Shown: positions 1 to 8,233 of the stretch, one piece after another | Position numbering within the stretch: position 1 is the stretch's first letter | Layout of the letters: each line of letters opens with the position of its first letter | Origin: Prochlorococcus sp. AG-315-I14 | GTDB taxonomy: Bacteria; Cyanobacteriota; Cyanobacteriia; PCC-6307; Cyanobiaceae | NCBI GenBank assembly: GCA_003283665.1 | Contig: QBWF01000009.1 | Coordinates: forward strand, 1 to 35,007 | Length of the DNA stretch: 35,007 bases | Direction of reading: 5' to 3' | Notes under the pieces: generated by a model | Database searches by the model: none | Seen by the model: only the letters and a program-made list of their open reading frames with translations | Told to the model about the DNA's origin: nothing | Position numbers and translations under genes: made by a program

Positions 1-2
1 TT

Positions 3-95
3 GAAAAACAAAATCAGGATTTTGATAACTATAGTTCAAATATGAAGTCTTCTAGAAGAAAAAACTTGCCTAGATCAAATAGAAAAAAATATTAG
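3..95 (+). CDS. C-terminal end of an unidentified gene (partial, cut by window edge)
   Basis: An open frame runs from base 3 to a TAG at 93-95 and gives a 30-residue tail rich in Asn, Ser, Lys and Arg, ending in LPRSNRKKY. The next gene begins (as a stop on the other strand) 7 bases later, the same tight convergent spacing as at other junctions in this window, which supports a real gene end. A basic, low-complexity tail is common in RNA-binding proteins and helicases, but too little is visible to name it. The frame could be chance open sequence. Confidence 0.45.
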   Translation, partial: EKQNQDFDNYSSNMKSSRRKNLPRSNRKKY

Positions 96-102
96 GAATG
101 TT

Positions 103-690
103 CTAAAAAGCTATTCTTGGTATTGGACCTAACCATTTTTCTAATTTAGGATTAAATACTTCCCTAATTACAGTTAATTCTTTTTGTTGACGAAAAAATC
201 GATAATGCCGACTCCAAAAAGGGCCTTCTTTTTTAAATTCTAATTCTAACCACTCCGCACTTACTAAGGCCAAACCGTCTACCTCTCTAAAAAGTTCTGA
301 GCGACCTTGTGTGAGACTTTTCCATATTGGTTGATGTTTATTTTGAAGATGTTTTTCGGCTTCTTGATAATTCCACCAACTTTCAGCCCATGCCAGAGTC
401 GTTTGCCCACAGGTCAACCAAACTTGTCGACGAAGTAAAGGTGGCTCTAATTCTTTTACTTCTTCAGGAACTTTTGCTTTAGGGTTATTTTCTATGCCCA
501 TAGAAATCAATTTGACGGCGACTTCATGACCAGTTAAAAGCTTTAAATTTCTTGTAGGACTGCCATCTCCTAATAGCATTAATTGCCATGGGCCAGGAAG
601 TTTTTCGTGACCTTTTCCAGCGAGAACACTTTCTTTAGGTGCTTCCCAAATGAGCTCAGGAGAAATTAAATGTGTTTGGTTTGAAGTCAC
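103..690 (-). CDS. Chorismate lyase family protein (cyanobacterial, DUF98-like)
   Basis: The 195-residue product resembles cyanobacterial chorismate lyases, which convert chorismate to 4-hydroxybenzoate and pyruvate, a head-group precursor for plastoquinone. The recognisable stretch is [16 protein letters not shown] (about residues 39-54), followed by a conserved [11 protein letters not shown] segment and a C-terminal REVFNP motif. It is soluble with no signal peptide. The start is GTG at 690, which overlaps the TGA of mnmG as GTGA, so translation is probably coupled to mnmG. Family assignment rests on remembered motifs; the enzyme activity is inferred from the family. Confidence 0.75.
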   Translation of the reverse strand: MTSNQTHLISPELIWEAPKESVLAGKGHEKLPGPWQLMLLGDGSPTRNLKLLTGHEVAVKLISMGIENNPKAKVPEEVKELEPPLLRRQVWLTCGQTTLAWAESWWNYQEAEKHLQNKHQPIWKSLTQGRSELFREVDGLALVSAEWLELEFKKEGPFWSRHYRFFRQQKELTVIREVFNPKLEKWLGPIPRIAF

Positions 691-2669
691 TTCTGTGATG
701 AGTGAGATTTTTTATATTCATTACAGTCAGGTTTTTTCATATTTTCTATTTTTAACCAAATTAGAAGTGCAGTGAGATCAGCTTTGCTTACTCCTGGAAC
801 TTGGGCGGCATGACCAAGACTGATTGGTTGAGAGATAGATAGTTTTTCTCTTGCTTCTTGAGATAGAGTTTTTATTTTGTTGTAATTTATGTTTCTTGGA
901 AGTAACTTTTTGCTTTGTTGTTTGAATTGATTTATTTGAGCTGCTTGTCTTTCTAAATAACCACTGTATTTAATATCTATTTCTACTCCTTCTTGAACAT
1001 CTAAAGGTAAATTTCTATCCATTAAATCATAATTAATTAGATCTTTACAATGAATATTAGTTCGTCTTAAGAAGTCTGCTAAAGTTAATGAACCTTTAAT
1101 AGTTGTTCCAGTAGCGATTTTTATTTCCTCAGCGATATTATCACTATCTTTTATACGGTTTTGATTCATTCTTGATTTCTCTATTTCTATAGATTCTTTT
1201 TTGGCAATATATATTTTCCATCTTCTTTCATCAATTAGTCCTAGCTGGTATGCGAGTGGAGTTAGTCTTCTATCTGCATTGTCACCTCTTAGTATTAATC
1301 GATATTCACTTCGACTTGTTAATACTCTATAGGGTTCTTTTAAGTCTTTTGAAACTAAATCATCAATCATAGTTCCTATGTAACTACTTTCACGACCAAA
1401 GATAACTTCAGTTTGATTTTTTACTAATCTTGAAGCATTTAAACCTGCTACTAAGCCTTGGGCAGCTGCTTCTTCGTATCCTGTTGTTCCATTCAGTTGT
1501 CCAGCACTGAATAACCCATGTATTTTTTTTGTTTCTAAGGATGGTAGGAGTTGAGTAGCGGGAAGATAATCATATTCAACAGCATAGGCAGGCCTAAGCA
1601 TTACGCATTGTTCTAATCCTGGAAGGGTTCTCAAAAGCTCCAATTGTAAGTTTTCAGGCAAGCCAGTGGAAAAACCTTGTACATAAATTTCTGGAGTATC
1701 TCTTCCTTCAGGCTCTAGAAAAATCTGGTGCGAATCTTTATCAGCAAACCGAACAATTTTGTCTTCGATTGAGGGGCAATATCTTGGCCCTTTGCTATCA
1801 ATGAAACCACCATAAATAGGAGTTAAATGTAGATTCTTTTTAATAAGTTGGTGAGTTTCTTTTGTTGTACGAGTGATATGGCAACTCATCTGCTCACCAC
1901 TTTTCCATGATTCAGGGTCAAAAGAAAAAAATCGGTCTGATGCATCACTAATTTGTTCATCAAGAGAACCAAGATCAATACTTCGTCTGTCTACTCTTGC
2001 AGGTGTGCCTGTTTTTAAACGATCAGTTGCAAAACCTAATTTTTGTAATTCTTCTGTTAAGCCTTCAGATGCTTGTTCACCTGCTCGACCAGCGCTCATA
2101 GATTGATTACCAATCCAAATTCTTCCTCCCAAAAAAGTACCAGTTGTAAGTACGACTGCTTCTGCAGAAAAACTACTTCCAAAATAAGTTTTAATTCCCT
2201 TTATTTTCCCAATCCTCTCTGTTTCTTCAGGCTGAAAAAGAATGTCTTTTTTAGAAAAAGTTTCTATTTCGAGGCCTGTAACCATAGCCTCTCGAATCTT
2301 AAGATTCGGCGTTTCTCGAAGTACTCTCAGCATTTCATTTGCATATAAGCGTTTATCTGTTTGTGCTCTTAAGGCTCTTACTGCTGGGCCTCTACTTGAG
2401 TTAAGGACTCTTTTCTGAAGAGCTGTTAAATCTGCTAATTTTCCTATTATTCCTCCTAATGCATCAACTTCATGGACTAGCTGACTTTTGGCAGGTCCTC
2501 CTACAGCTGGATTACATGGCTGCCATGCAATACGATCAAGATTGAGGGTAAATAAAGCAGTATTTAAACCTAATCTGGCTGAGGTTAATGCAGCTTCACA
2601 GCCGGCATGTCCACCGCCAACAACAATTACATCAAATATTTCATTAGTGGAATGCTTATTAATCATCAA
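687..2669 (-). CDS. mnmG: tRNA uridine-5-carboxymethylaminomethyl modification enzyme MnmG (GidA)
   Basis: MnmG works with MnmE to install the cmnm5 group on U34 of certain tRNAs, using FAD and a folate one-carbon donor. The 660-residue length is close to the family norm. The N-terminal FAD-binding motif [10 protein letters not shown] lies at about residues 17-26, followed by the conserved [20 protein letters not shown]. Both GidA signatures are present: [12 protein letters not shown] mid-protein and [17 protein letters not shown] further on. The C-terminal helical region that contacts MnmE and tRNA is complete. The gene lies between dnaB (upstream, 37-base gap) and chorismate lyase, which it overlaps by 4 bases, so these are probably one transcript. 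Confidence 0.97.
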   Translation of the reverse strand: MMINKHSTNEIFDVIVVGGGHAGCEAALTSARLGLNTALFTLNLDRIAWQPCNPAVGGPAKSQLVHEVDALGGIIGKLADLTALQKRVLNSSRGPAVRALRAQTDKRLYANEMLRVLRETPNLKIREAMVTGLEIETFSKKDILFQPEETERIGKIKGIKTYFGSSFSAEAVVLTTGTFLGGRIWIGNQSMSAGRAGEQASEGLTEELQKLGFATDRLKTGTPARVDRRSIDLGSLDEQISDASDRFFSFDPESWKSGEQMSCHITRTTKETHQLIKKNLHLTPIYGGFIDSKGPRYCPSIEDKIVRFADKDSHQIFLEPEGRDTPEIYVQGFSTGLPENLQLELLRTLPGLEQCVMLRPAYAVEYDYLPATQLLPSLETKKIHGLFSAGQLNGTTGYEEAAAQGLVAGLNASRLVKNQTEVIFGRESSYIGTMIDDLVSKDLKEPYRVLTSRSEYRLILRGDNADRRLTPLAYQLGLIDERRWKIYIAKKESIEIEKSRMNQNRIKDSDNIAEEIKIATGTTIKGSLTLADFLRRTNIHCKDLINYDLMDRNLPLDVQEGVEIDIKYSGYLERQAAQINQFKQQSKKLLPRNINYNKIKTLSQEAREKLSISQPISLGHAAQVPGVSKADLTALLIWLKIENMKKPDCNEYKKSHSSQK

Positions 2670-2706
2670 TTAACTCATTTTAGGGTGTCTTGATCTTTTT
2701 CAGGAG

Positions 2707-4125
2707 TTAAGCGGCAAGGTTTCTGAATCTCGTGAATTGAGGTTCAAATAATAATTTAACTGTGCCTACAGGACCATTTCTATGTTTGGTGACGATTACT
2801 TCTGTAATACCTCTGTCAGTAGTTTCGGGATTGTAATACTCATCTCTATAAATCATCAAAACCAAATCAGCGTCTTGTTCTATTGAACCTGATTCACGCA
2901 GGTCGCTTAGCATTGGTCTCTTGTTAGTTCTTGATTCGACCCCTCGACTTAATTGAGATAGTGCTATCACTGGAACTTTGAGCTCCCTGGCCATACCTTT
3001 CAGGCCTCTTGTAATCCTTGAGATTTCTTGTACTCGATTATCTGGTGTACTACCTTCCATTAGTTGCAAGTAATCGATAATAATTAGGCCAAGTTCCTTG
3101 CCTTGTTCTGCAATCAATCGTCTACATAATGAGCGCATTTCAAGAACACTTGAATTTGGTTTGTCGTCAATAAAAATTGGTAATTGACCTAGTGTGTTTA
3201 TACCTTGTCCCAGCAGTGGCCACTCATCCTGCTGTAATCGACCAGTTCTTAATCTTCCGCTTTCAATTCCTACCTCACTAGATAGCAATCTGTAAGTTAA
3301 TTGCTCTTTACTCATCTCAAGACTAAATATGCACACTGGCAGGTCGTGAAGTTGAGCTACGTTTTTTGCAAGATTAAGGACAATTGATGTTTTCCCCATC
3401 GCTGGCCTACCTGCGACAATGATTAGATCGCTTCTCTGAAGACCTTGAGTCATCGCATCAAGATCATAAAAATTTACAGGTATTCCTGCTACAGATGTTC
3501 CTAATGAACGACTTTCAATTTCATTAAAAGTACTTGTAAGGATTTCTGCTGTCGGGGTTAGGCCTTTGGACGGTTGCTCTTGGCTAATGGCAAAGATCTT
3601 TTGCTCTGCTTGATCTATGGCATCTTCCATTGGAAGACTTTGATCAAACCCTAACTTGATAACTTCATTCCCAGATCGAATTAATTGCCTTCGGAGAAAT
3701 TTATCACTTATTAATTTTGCAACTTGCTCAATTGAGGCTGTGGATGTAACTCTTTCGACTAATTCGACTAACCGATTATTCCCTCCTATTTTTTCTAATG
3801 AATTCGTATCAGCAAGCCATGCACTCATAGCAGTTAAATCTGTTGGTTTACCTTGGCTATGCAGCATTAACGCAGTGCGGAAAATTTCTCGATGTGCAGC
3901 AATATAAAAAGCTTCGGGTTGTAAAAAATCTGCTATTCGGCTTATTGCATCAGGATCTAGAAGAATTCCACCCAAAACTGATTCTTCTGCCTCTAAGTTT
4001 TGAGGTGGTATTTGGTCGGGTTGAGCTTCAAATCGGGGAGTGTCAAGTTTGGAAGTTTTGGATCTTCCAAACTTTTCAACTGATTTGGACAAATCTCTAT
4101 TATTTGAGGAGGGGTCGCTAAACAT
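2707..4125 (-). CDS. dnaB: Replicative DNA helicase DnaB
   Basis: DnaB is the hexameric 5'-3' helicase of the replication fork. The 472-residue product has the N-terminal DnaB domain at about 38-150, starting PPQNLEAEESVLGGILLD, a linker, and the RecA-like ATPase domain. Walker A, GRPAMGKT, is at 239-246 and Walker B, LIIIDYLQL, at about 347-355. The first 35 residues are a variable Ser-rich extension. No intein interrupts the Walker A region, a site where several cyanobacterial dnaB genes carry one. It follows rplI on the same strand with a 58-base gap, the rplI-dnaB pairing seen in many bacteria. The ATG at 4125 has no clear Shine-Dalgarno. Confidence 0.97.
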   Translation of the reverse strand: MFSDPSSNNRDLSKSVEKFGRSKTSKLDTPRFEAQPDQIPPQNLEAEESVLGGILLDPDAISRIADFLQPEAFYIAAHREIFRTALMLHSQGKPTDLTAMSAWLADTNSLEKIGGNNRLVELVERVTSTASIEQVAKLISDKFLRRQLIRSGNEVIKLGFDQSLPMEDAIDQAEQKIFAISQEQPSKGLTPTAEILTSTFNEIESRSLGTSVAGIPVNFYDLDAMTQGLQRSDLIIVAGRPAMGKTSIVLNLAKNVAQLHDLPVCIFSLEMSKEQLTYRLLSSEVGIESGRLRTGRLQQDEWPLLGQGINTLGQLPIFIDDKPNSSVLEMRSLCRRLIAEQGKELGLIIIDYLQLMEGSTPDNRVQEISRITRGLKGMARELKVPVIALSQLSRGVESRTNKRPMLSDLRESGSIEQDADLVLMIYRDEYYNPETTDRGITEVIVTKHRNGPVGTVKLLFEPQFTRFRNLAA

Positions 4126-4183
4126 TTATTGAAGCCATGCACCAGGTCTCTTACTTTGGCTACCTATTGGCGATATGCAACTA

Positions 4184-4642
4184 TTAGTAACTAGCAACTT
4201 CAAGGTTTATTTCCGCATTTACTTCACTGTGAAGCTTGATTTGAACTTTATATTTTCCTACTCCATGAATTTCGGGCACAGAAATTTCTCTACGATCAAT
4301 TTCTTTTTTAGTTACCTCCTTAATAACTTCTGCAATATCTCCATTTGTTACGGTTCCAAATAAAACCCCATCTTCACCTACTTGCTTTTTAACTGTAAAC
4401 CTTCCAATGGTAACGAGAGCTGTTTGGAAATCTATAGCCTCTTGTTTCTTTGCGGCTTCTTTTTCAGCTTGTTTTGCTCTTCTATGCTCGACTTGCTTTA
4501 GAACAGTCGGAGTTACTGGTAAGGCTTTTTTATTTGGTAATAAATAGTTTCTTGCATAACCAGGTGCTACTTCTACAAGGTCACCATCTTTACCAAGACT
4601 TTTTATGTCTTCATTTAGAACAACTTGAACTCGTTTAGCCAT
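4184..4642 (-). CDS. rplI: 50S ribosomal protein L9
   Basis: The 152-residue product is bL9, a 23S rRNA-binding protein of the large subunit that helps restrain the mRNA between ribosomes. It starts [20 protein letters not shown] and continues into [18 protein letters not shown], the classic L9 signature of the N-terminal domain. A long Lys/Glu/Ala-rich connecting helix at about 50-75 leads to the C-terminal domain containing [14 protein letters not shown]. Length matches the family. It sits directly upstream of dnaB and 40 bases downstream of the desaturase gene on the same strand. Confidence 0.97.
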   Translation of the reverse strand: MAKRVQVVLNEDIKSLGKDGDLVEVAPGYARNYLLPNKKALPVTPTVLKQVEHRRAKQAEKEAAKKQEAIDFQTALVTIGRFTVKKQVGEDGVLFGTVTNGDIAEVIKEVTKKEIDRREISVPEIHGVGKYKVQIKLHSEVNAEINLEVASY

Positions 4643-4682
4643 GGATTGATTTAGAGCTATGCTTAATTACTTATGGATAACT

Positions 4683-5624
4683 TTACGACGCGATAGGTAA
4701 TCGAATCTTTTTAGCTAGTCCAAGAGCATTTAAAAAACGTATATGTTGCCAAGTTAGGTCAATTTGGTTTTTTTGGAGCCCATGCTTTGCAGAACTTGGG
4801 AATGCATGGTGATTATTGTGCCATCCTTCCCCAAATGTTAGAGCTGCTACCCATTTATTGTTTTTGGAATTATCTCCACTTTCATAAGCAATAGTTCCCC
4901 AACAATGAGTAGCAGAATTAACGAGCCAGGTTATGTGGTAAACGAAAACAAGACGAAGAGGAATACCCCAAAGGACTAAGGCCCATCCCCCTGCTCCAGT
5001 GGCTGTACCAATCCAAAAAAGAAAAGCCCCTAATGGTAATTGAAGAAGTAAAAAATATTTATTTAAAAAGCGATAGTAAGGATCTTTGTTCAAATCACCT
5101 GCAAGTCTAGTAACAGCTTTCATTGCAGCTACATCTTCAAACATCCATCCCATATGACTCCACCAAAATCCTTTATTACTGTCATGGTGATCAGCTTCGG
5201 TATCAGAAAAAGTATGGTGATGTCTATGTAGTCCAACCCAATCAATTGGTCCATGTTGGCAACTTATTGCTCCACAAGTGGCAAAAAATCTTTCAAGCCA
5301 CTTAGGTACTTGAAATGAGCGGTGAGATAAAAGGCGATGATATCCAGTCGTGACTCCTAGGCATGCAGTAATCCAATAAAGGATCAGAAATGTAGAGAAT
5401 GCTTGCCAACTCCAAAATTTAGCTTGCAAGGCGAAAATGGTTAGAGAATGTATTGCTCCCATAAAAAGTACCGTCCCCCATCTTTTTCGTGCCTTTTTGA
5501 TGTTGTGTCGGGTTGATATTCGAGTCGATAAAGGTTCCTGAAGCTTTCTTGAAGCTTCCATTGCTTTGTCACCAGAGACTGGTTTTGAAAATGGAGCCGA
5601 AGCTTCGATCACGCTGGAAACCAT
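4683..5624 (-). CDS. Acyl-lipid fatty acid desaturase (probable delta-9, DesC type)
   Basis: This is a membrane di-iron desaturase that introduces a double bond into fatty acyl chains of membrane lipids, probably using ferredoxin. The three histidine boxes are intact: HRLLSH, HRHHHTFSD and HNNHHAF. Hydrophobic spans flank them, for example at about 53-95 and 195-240. The 313-residue length fits the DesC group, with a Ser/Arg-rich N-terminal extension of about 45 residues before the first span. The delta-9 position is inferred from similarity to DesC, since picocyanobacteria carry several related desaturases. It is divergent from the 5704 gene and shares a promoter region containing an 18-bp palindrome about 41 bases before its ATG. 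Confidence 0.85.
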   Translation of the reverse strand: MVSSVIEASAPFSKPVSGDKAMEASRKLQEPLSTRISTRHNIKKARKRWGTVLFMGAIHSLTIFALQAKFWSWQAFSTFLILYWITACLGVTTGYHRLLSHRSFQVPKWLERFFATCGAISCQHGPIDWVGLHRHHHTFSDTEADHHDSNKGFWWSHMGWMFEDVAAMKAVTRLAGDLNKDPYYRFLNKYFLLLQLPLGAFLFWIGTATGAGGWALVLWGIPLRLVFVYHITWLVNSATHCWGTIAYESGDNSKNNKWVAALTFGEGWHNNHHAFPSSAKHGLQKNQIDLTWQHIRFLNALGLAKKIRLPIAS

Positions 5625-5639
5625 TAGTGATGCGTCTAG

Positions 5640-5674
5640 TTATCGTATATGATAAACGATAAGGATCCTTATCG
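5640..5674. promoter_or_regulatory. Operator-like cluster of inverted repeats in a divergent promoter region
   Basis: Bases 5657-5674 form a perfect 18-bp palindrome, CGATAAGGATCCTTATCG. A third half-site, TTATCGT at 5640-5646, pairs with ACGATAA at 5656-5662 as an overlapping second inverted repeat. The half-site TTATCG/CGATAA therefore occurs three times in 35 bases. The palindrome centre lies about 39 bases before the GTG at 5704 and about 41 bases before the desaturase ATG, so it is nearly equidistant from both. No T-run follows it, which argues against a terminator. A protein-binding site, or an RNA hairpin in the desaturase leader, are both possible; function is inferred. Confidence 0.55.
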
Positions 5675-5703
5675 GACCTTTTCGTTGATTCTGTACGTGA
5701 TTT

Positions 5704-6438
5704 GTGAAGTCTGGTTTCCGCGATGAATTAATTGCTGGTCGAAGAGCAATGGCCCACCTGATTCATGTTTGGCATGAGCGTAATGCATGGTCTCATAAGG
5801 TTCTTCCTGCTTTAGCTGAATCTCTTGAGTTAGGCAGAGTACATAGCTCTCAGATTTCTAATTTACGAAATGGAAAGCTTGTATCTCCTAGTCCAGAAGT
5901 TTTTTTTGTTTTGGGAAAGGTTAATAAAGCTCTATCTCTTGGTCTGAAAAATATCAAAAATCAGTTATCGATAGTTAATCCTGAACTGCTGAAAATTCTT
6001 GTTGATTCTGCTATACCAGTTGAGAATAATGATGGAAATCCACTTGCAGCGGGTGACTTCTTTGAGATTTTTGTTGGTTTAGCTTCTTTGCCGTCATCCT
6101 TTGATTGGTTTATAGAAGATAATGAGGCCTCTGTTTTAAGTGCATCTCTTGCGGATTATCTTTGCAAAGGTAAGTCATGGCGGATTTGTCGTGAGGAAGT
6201 AATGGCTGCTTATCCAGTGAGTAAAAAACAACGAAGAGAGAGATTTGCAGAAGTAATGGCAGGGTTACGAGATTACACAGCTGAGGAACTGGACGGTGAA
6301 TTATTAGATTTACATGCTACAAACAGGGCATTAAATGCGATTGCAGTAGAAGGCGCAGATGATTTTCTAGAGAGTCTTCGCCAAAGGGGATTATTATTAA
6401 AAGATCAAGAAAAATTAGAAATTATTTTTTCTGATTGA
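5704..6438 (+). CDS. Conserved hypothetical protein with possible N-terminal helix-turn-helix
   Basis: I do not recognise a characterised family for this 244-residue protein, though it looks like a picocyanobacterial core gene. Residues about 33-78 resemble an XRE-type HTH: helix LPALAESLEL, then SSQISNLRNGK as a plausible recognition helix and turn, then EVFFVLGKVNKAL. The rest is soluble, acidic and mostly helical, with a basic patch SKKQRRERF at about 173-181. There is no signal peptide or membrane span. The start is GTG at 5704; an ATG at residue 16 is an alternative that keeps the HTH. It heads a plus-strand cluster (18 bases to the next gene) and faces the desaturase gene across a palindromic element it might bind. 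DNA binding is inference. Confidence 0.7.
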   Translation: MKSGFRDELIAGRRAMAHLIHVWHERNAWSHKVLPALAESLELGRVHSSQISNLRNGKLVSPSPEVFFVLGKVNKALSLGLKNIKNQLSIVNPELLKILVDSAIPVENNDGNPLAAGDFFEIFVGLASLPSSFDWFIEDNEASVLSASLADYLCKGKSWRICREEVMAAYPVSKKQRRERFAEVMAGLRDYTAEELDGELLDLHATNRALNAIAVEGADDFLESLRQRGLLLKDQEKLEIIFSD

Positions 6439-6456
6439 TAAAAATTATCTCTATTT

Positions 6457-7746
6457 ATGGGCAACAAAATCAATCAAGATATATTTGACGAATCTGCTCA
6501 GAAGTTTATTAAATCTATTGAGAAAAAAATATCTACTTCAATTAGAGATCATACTGATCATGTAACTTTTAAATTACAAAAAGTACTGAATGCATTTTCT
6601 AAATCACGTTTAAATGTTCAACATTTTGCCTCATTGACTGGATATGGGCATGGAGATTTAGGAAGAGAAGTTATTGATGATATTTTTGCAAATATTTTTA
6701 ATACAGAGAAAGCAGCAGTAAGACTTCAGTTTGTAAGTGGTACTCATGCGATTACTTCAGCATTATTTGGCGTATTAAGACCAGGAGATAATTTTTTATC
6801 TGTAACTGGAAAGCCTTATGAGACTTTGGAGGAAGTGATTGGTTTGAGAGGAAATGGACATGGTTCACTTATTGAATTTGGAATTTCATATGATGATATA
6901 TCTTTTCAAATAGATGGAAATGTTGATTTTTTGGCTTTAGATAAGGCGTTGGAGATTCCAAGAAAACTAATTTTCATACAAAGAAGTTGTGGCTATACAT
7001 GGCGTCCATCTTTAACAATTGATGTTATCAAAAGAATTTGTGATTTATGTCATAACAAACAGCCTAATTGTATTTGTTTTGTTGATAATTGTTATGGAGA
7101 GTTTGTCGAAGATACTGAACCAACAGATGTAGGAGCTGATTTAATTGCAGGGTCATTGATTAAGAATTTAGGTGGAACAATTGTTCCAACAGGTGGATAT
7201 GTTGCTGGTAAAGCTGACTTAGTTGATAAAGCTTGTTGTCGTTTAACTGCACCTGGTATTGGCTCAGAGGGTGGGATCACTTTTGATTTAAATAGGATTA
7301 TTTTGCAAGGCCTTTTTTTAGCTCCTCAGATGGTTGCAGAGTCTTTAATTGGAGCCGAACTTGTTTCAGCTACTTTTAATGAGCTTGGTTTTAAGGTCTC
7401 ACCTTCCCCAGGTTCTTTTCGAGGAGATTTGATTCAAGTTGTCAGGATTGGTGACCCAAAAGCATTAAAATTAATCTGTAGGTCCTTTCAGGAAATGTCA
7501 CCGGTTGGATCTTATCTTGATCCAATTCCTGCTTCTATGCCTGGATATGAAAATAATTTAGTCATGGCAGGTGGAACTTTTATTGATGGCAGTACTAGTG
7601 AGTTGTCTGCAGATGCTCCGATGAAACCCCCATTTGATCTTTTTATACAAGGAGGTTCACATCGATCACATGTCAAAATTGCTTTAATTCATGCATTATC
7701 TAATTTATTTCGGGCAGGATTCATAAAACTGTCCCACAATAATTAA
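6457..7746 (+). CDS. PLP-dependent lyase, methionine gamma-lyase / 'aluminum resistance protein' family
   Basis: This 429-residue product belongs to the fold-type I PLP enzymes annotated as methionine gamma-lyase family or aluminum resistance protein. Visible landmarks are FVSGTHAITSALFGVLRPGD (about 92-111, cofactor phosphate region), FVDNCYGEF (208-216, with the Asp that contacts the pyridine ring) and GSLIKNLGG, where K236 is the probable Schiff-base lysine. The sequence up to GGTFIDGSTSELSADAPMKPP near the C-terminus is complete. The physiological substrate is unknown for the family; a C-S lyase role is inferred. It lies 18 bases after the 5704 gene and 20 bases before gcvH, so it is probably co-transcribed with both. 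The 'aluminum resistance' label is historical. Confidence 0.85.
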   Translation: MGNKINQDIFDESAQKFIKSIEKKISTSIRDHTDHVTFKLQKVLNAFSKSRLNVQHFASLTGYGHGDLGREVIDDIFANIFNTEKAAVRLQFVSGTHAITSALFGVLRPGDNFLSVTGKPYETLEEVIGLRGNGHGSLIEFGISYDDISFQIDGNVDFLALDKALEIPRKLIFIQRSCGYTWRPSLTIDVIKRICDLCHNKQPNCICFVDNCYGEFVEDTEPTDVGADLIAGSLIKNLGGTIVPTGGYVAGKADLVDKACCRLTAPGIGSEGGITFDLNRIILQGLFLAPQMVAESLIGAELVSATFNELGFKVSPSPGSFRGDLIQVVRIGDPKALKLICRSFQEMSPVGSYLDPIPASMPGYENNLVMAGGTFIDGSTSELSADAPMKPPFDLFIQGGSHRSHVKIALIHALSNLFRAGFIKLSHNN

Positions 7747-7766
7747 GCGTTGTCTTTATTAGCGCA

Positions 7767-8153
7767 ATGGCGTTTTCCTTTCCCGATCATTTTCGTTTTG
7801 CTGATAGTCATGAATATGCTTTTGTTGATAATGAATTCGTTCGAATCGGTATCAGTACATTCGCTGTAGATCAATTGGGGGATATAGTTTTCGTTGATCT
7901 TCCTGAGCAAGGCTCATCCATTACTAAAGGATTAACTTTTGGTTCGGTTGAGTCGGTTAAGGCAGTTGAAGATTTGCACGCGCCTATAAGTGGAGAAATT
8001 GTTCACAGAAATGATTCGATTTTAGCTAGTCCAGAAGAATTGCAAAATGATCCACATGGTGAAGGGTGGTTGTTAATTGTGCGTCCTGAGCATACAGATC
8101 AATTAAAAGAACTCATGGATGCAAGTACTTATACAAAGAAAATATCAGGATGA
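7767..8153 (+). CDS. gcvH: Glycine cleavage system H protein
   Basis: GcvH carries the lipoyl arm that shuttles the aminomethyl intermediate between P, T and L proteins of glycine cleavage, which feeds one-carbon units to folate and handles photorespiratory glycine. The 128-residue length is normal. The lipoylation site is K65 in FGSVESVKAVEDL, followed by the conserved APISGEIVHRND and a DPHGEGWLLIV segment. The ATG at 7767 starts MAFSFPDHFRFADSHEYA, agreeing with the HEWV-type opening of the family. It sits 20 bases after the PLP lyase gene and 80 bases before gcvP, so it is probably part of the same operon. Confidence 0.97.
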   Translation: MAFSFPDHFRFADSHEYAFVDNEFVRIGISTFAVDQLGDIVFVDLPEQGSSITKGLTFGSVESVKAVEDLHAPISGEIVHRNDSILASPEELQNDPHGEGWLLIVRPEHTDQLKELMDASTYTKKISG

Positions 8154-8233
8154 ATGAAGAGTGTGATTATTCATGCTACAAATTGGAAAATTTTTTTCTA
8201 ATATTGCACTCTATCTAATAACTTAATTGTCTT

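Noticed and set aside
1873..2673. Several plus-strand open frames inside mnmG
   Set aside because: They lie opposite a full-length, well-conserved mnmG and show no recognisable product; they are shadows of its codon pattern.
2707..4125. Intein in dnaB
   Set aside because: The protein is continuous across the Walker A and Walker B motifs and has the normal length of 472 residues.
8154..8233. Glycine riboswitch in front of gcvP
   Set aside because: The gap is only 80 bases, too short for the usual tandem element, and I cannot find its conserved core; the gene probably continues the gcvH transcript.
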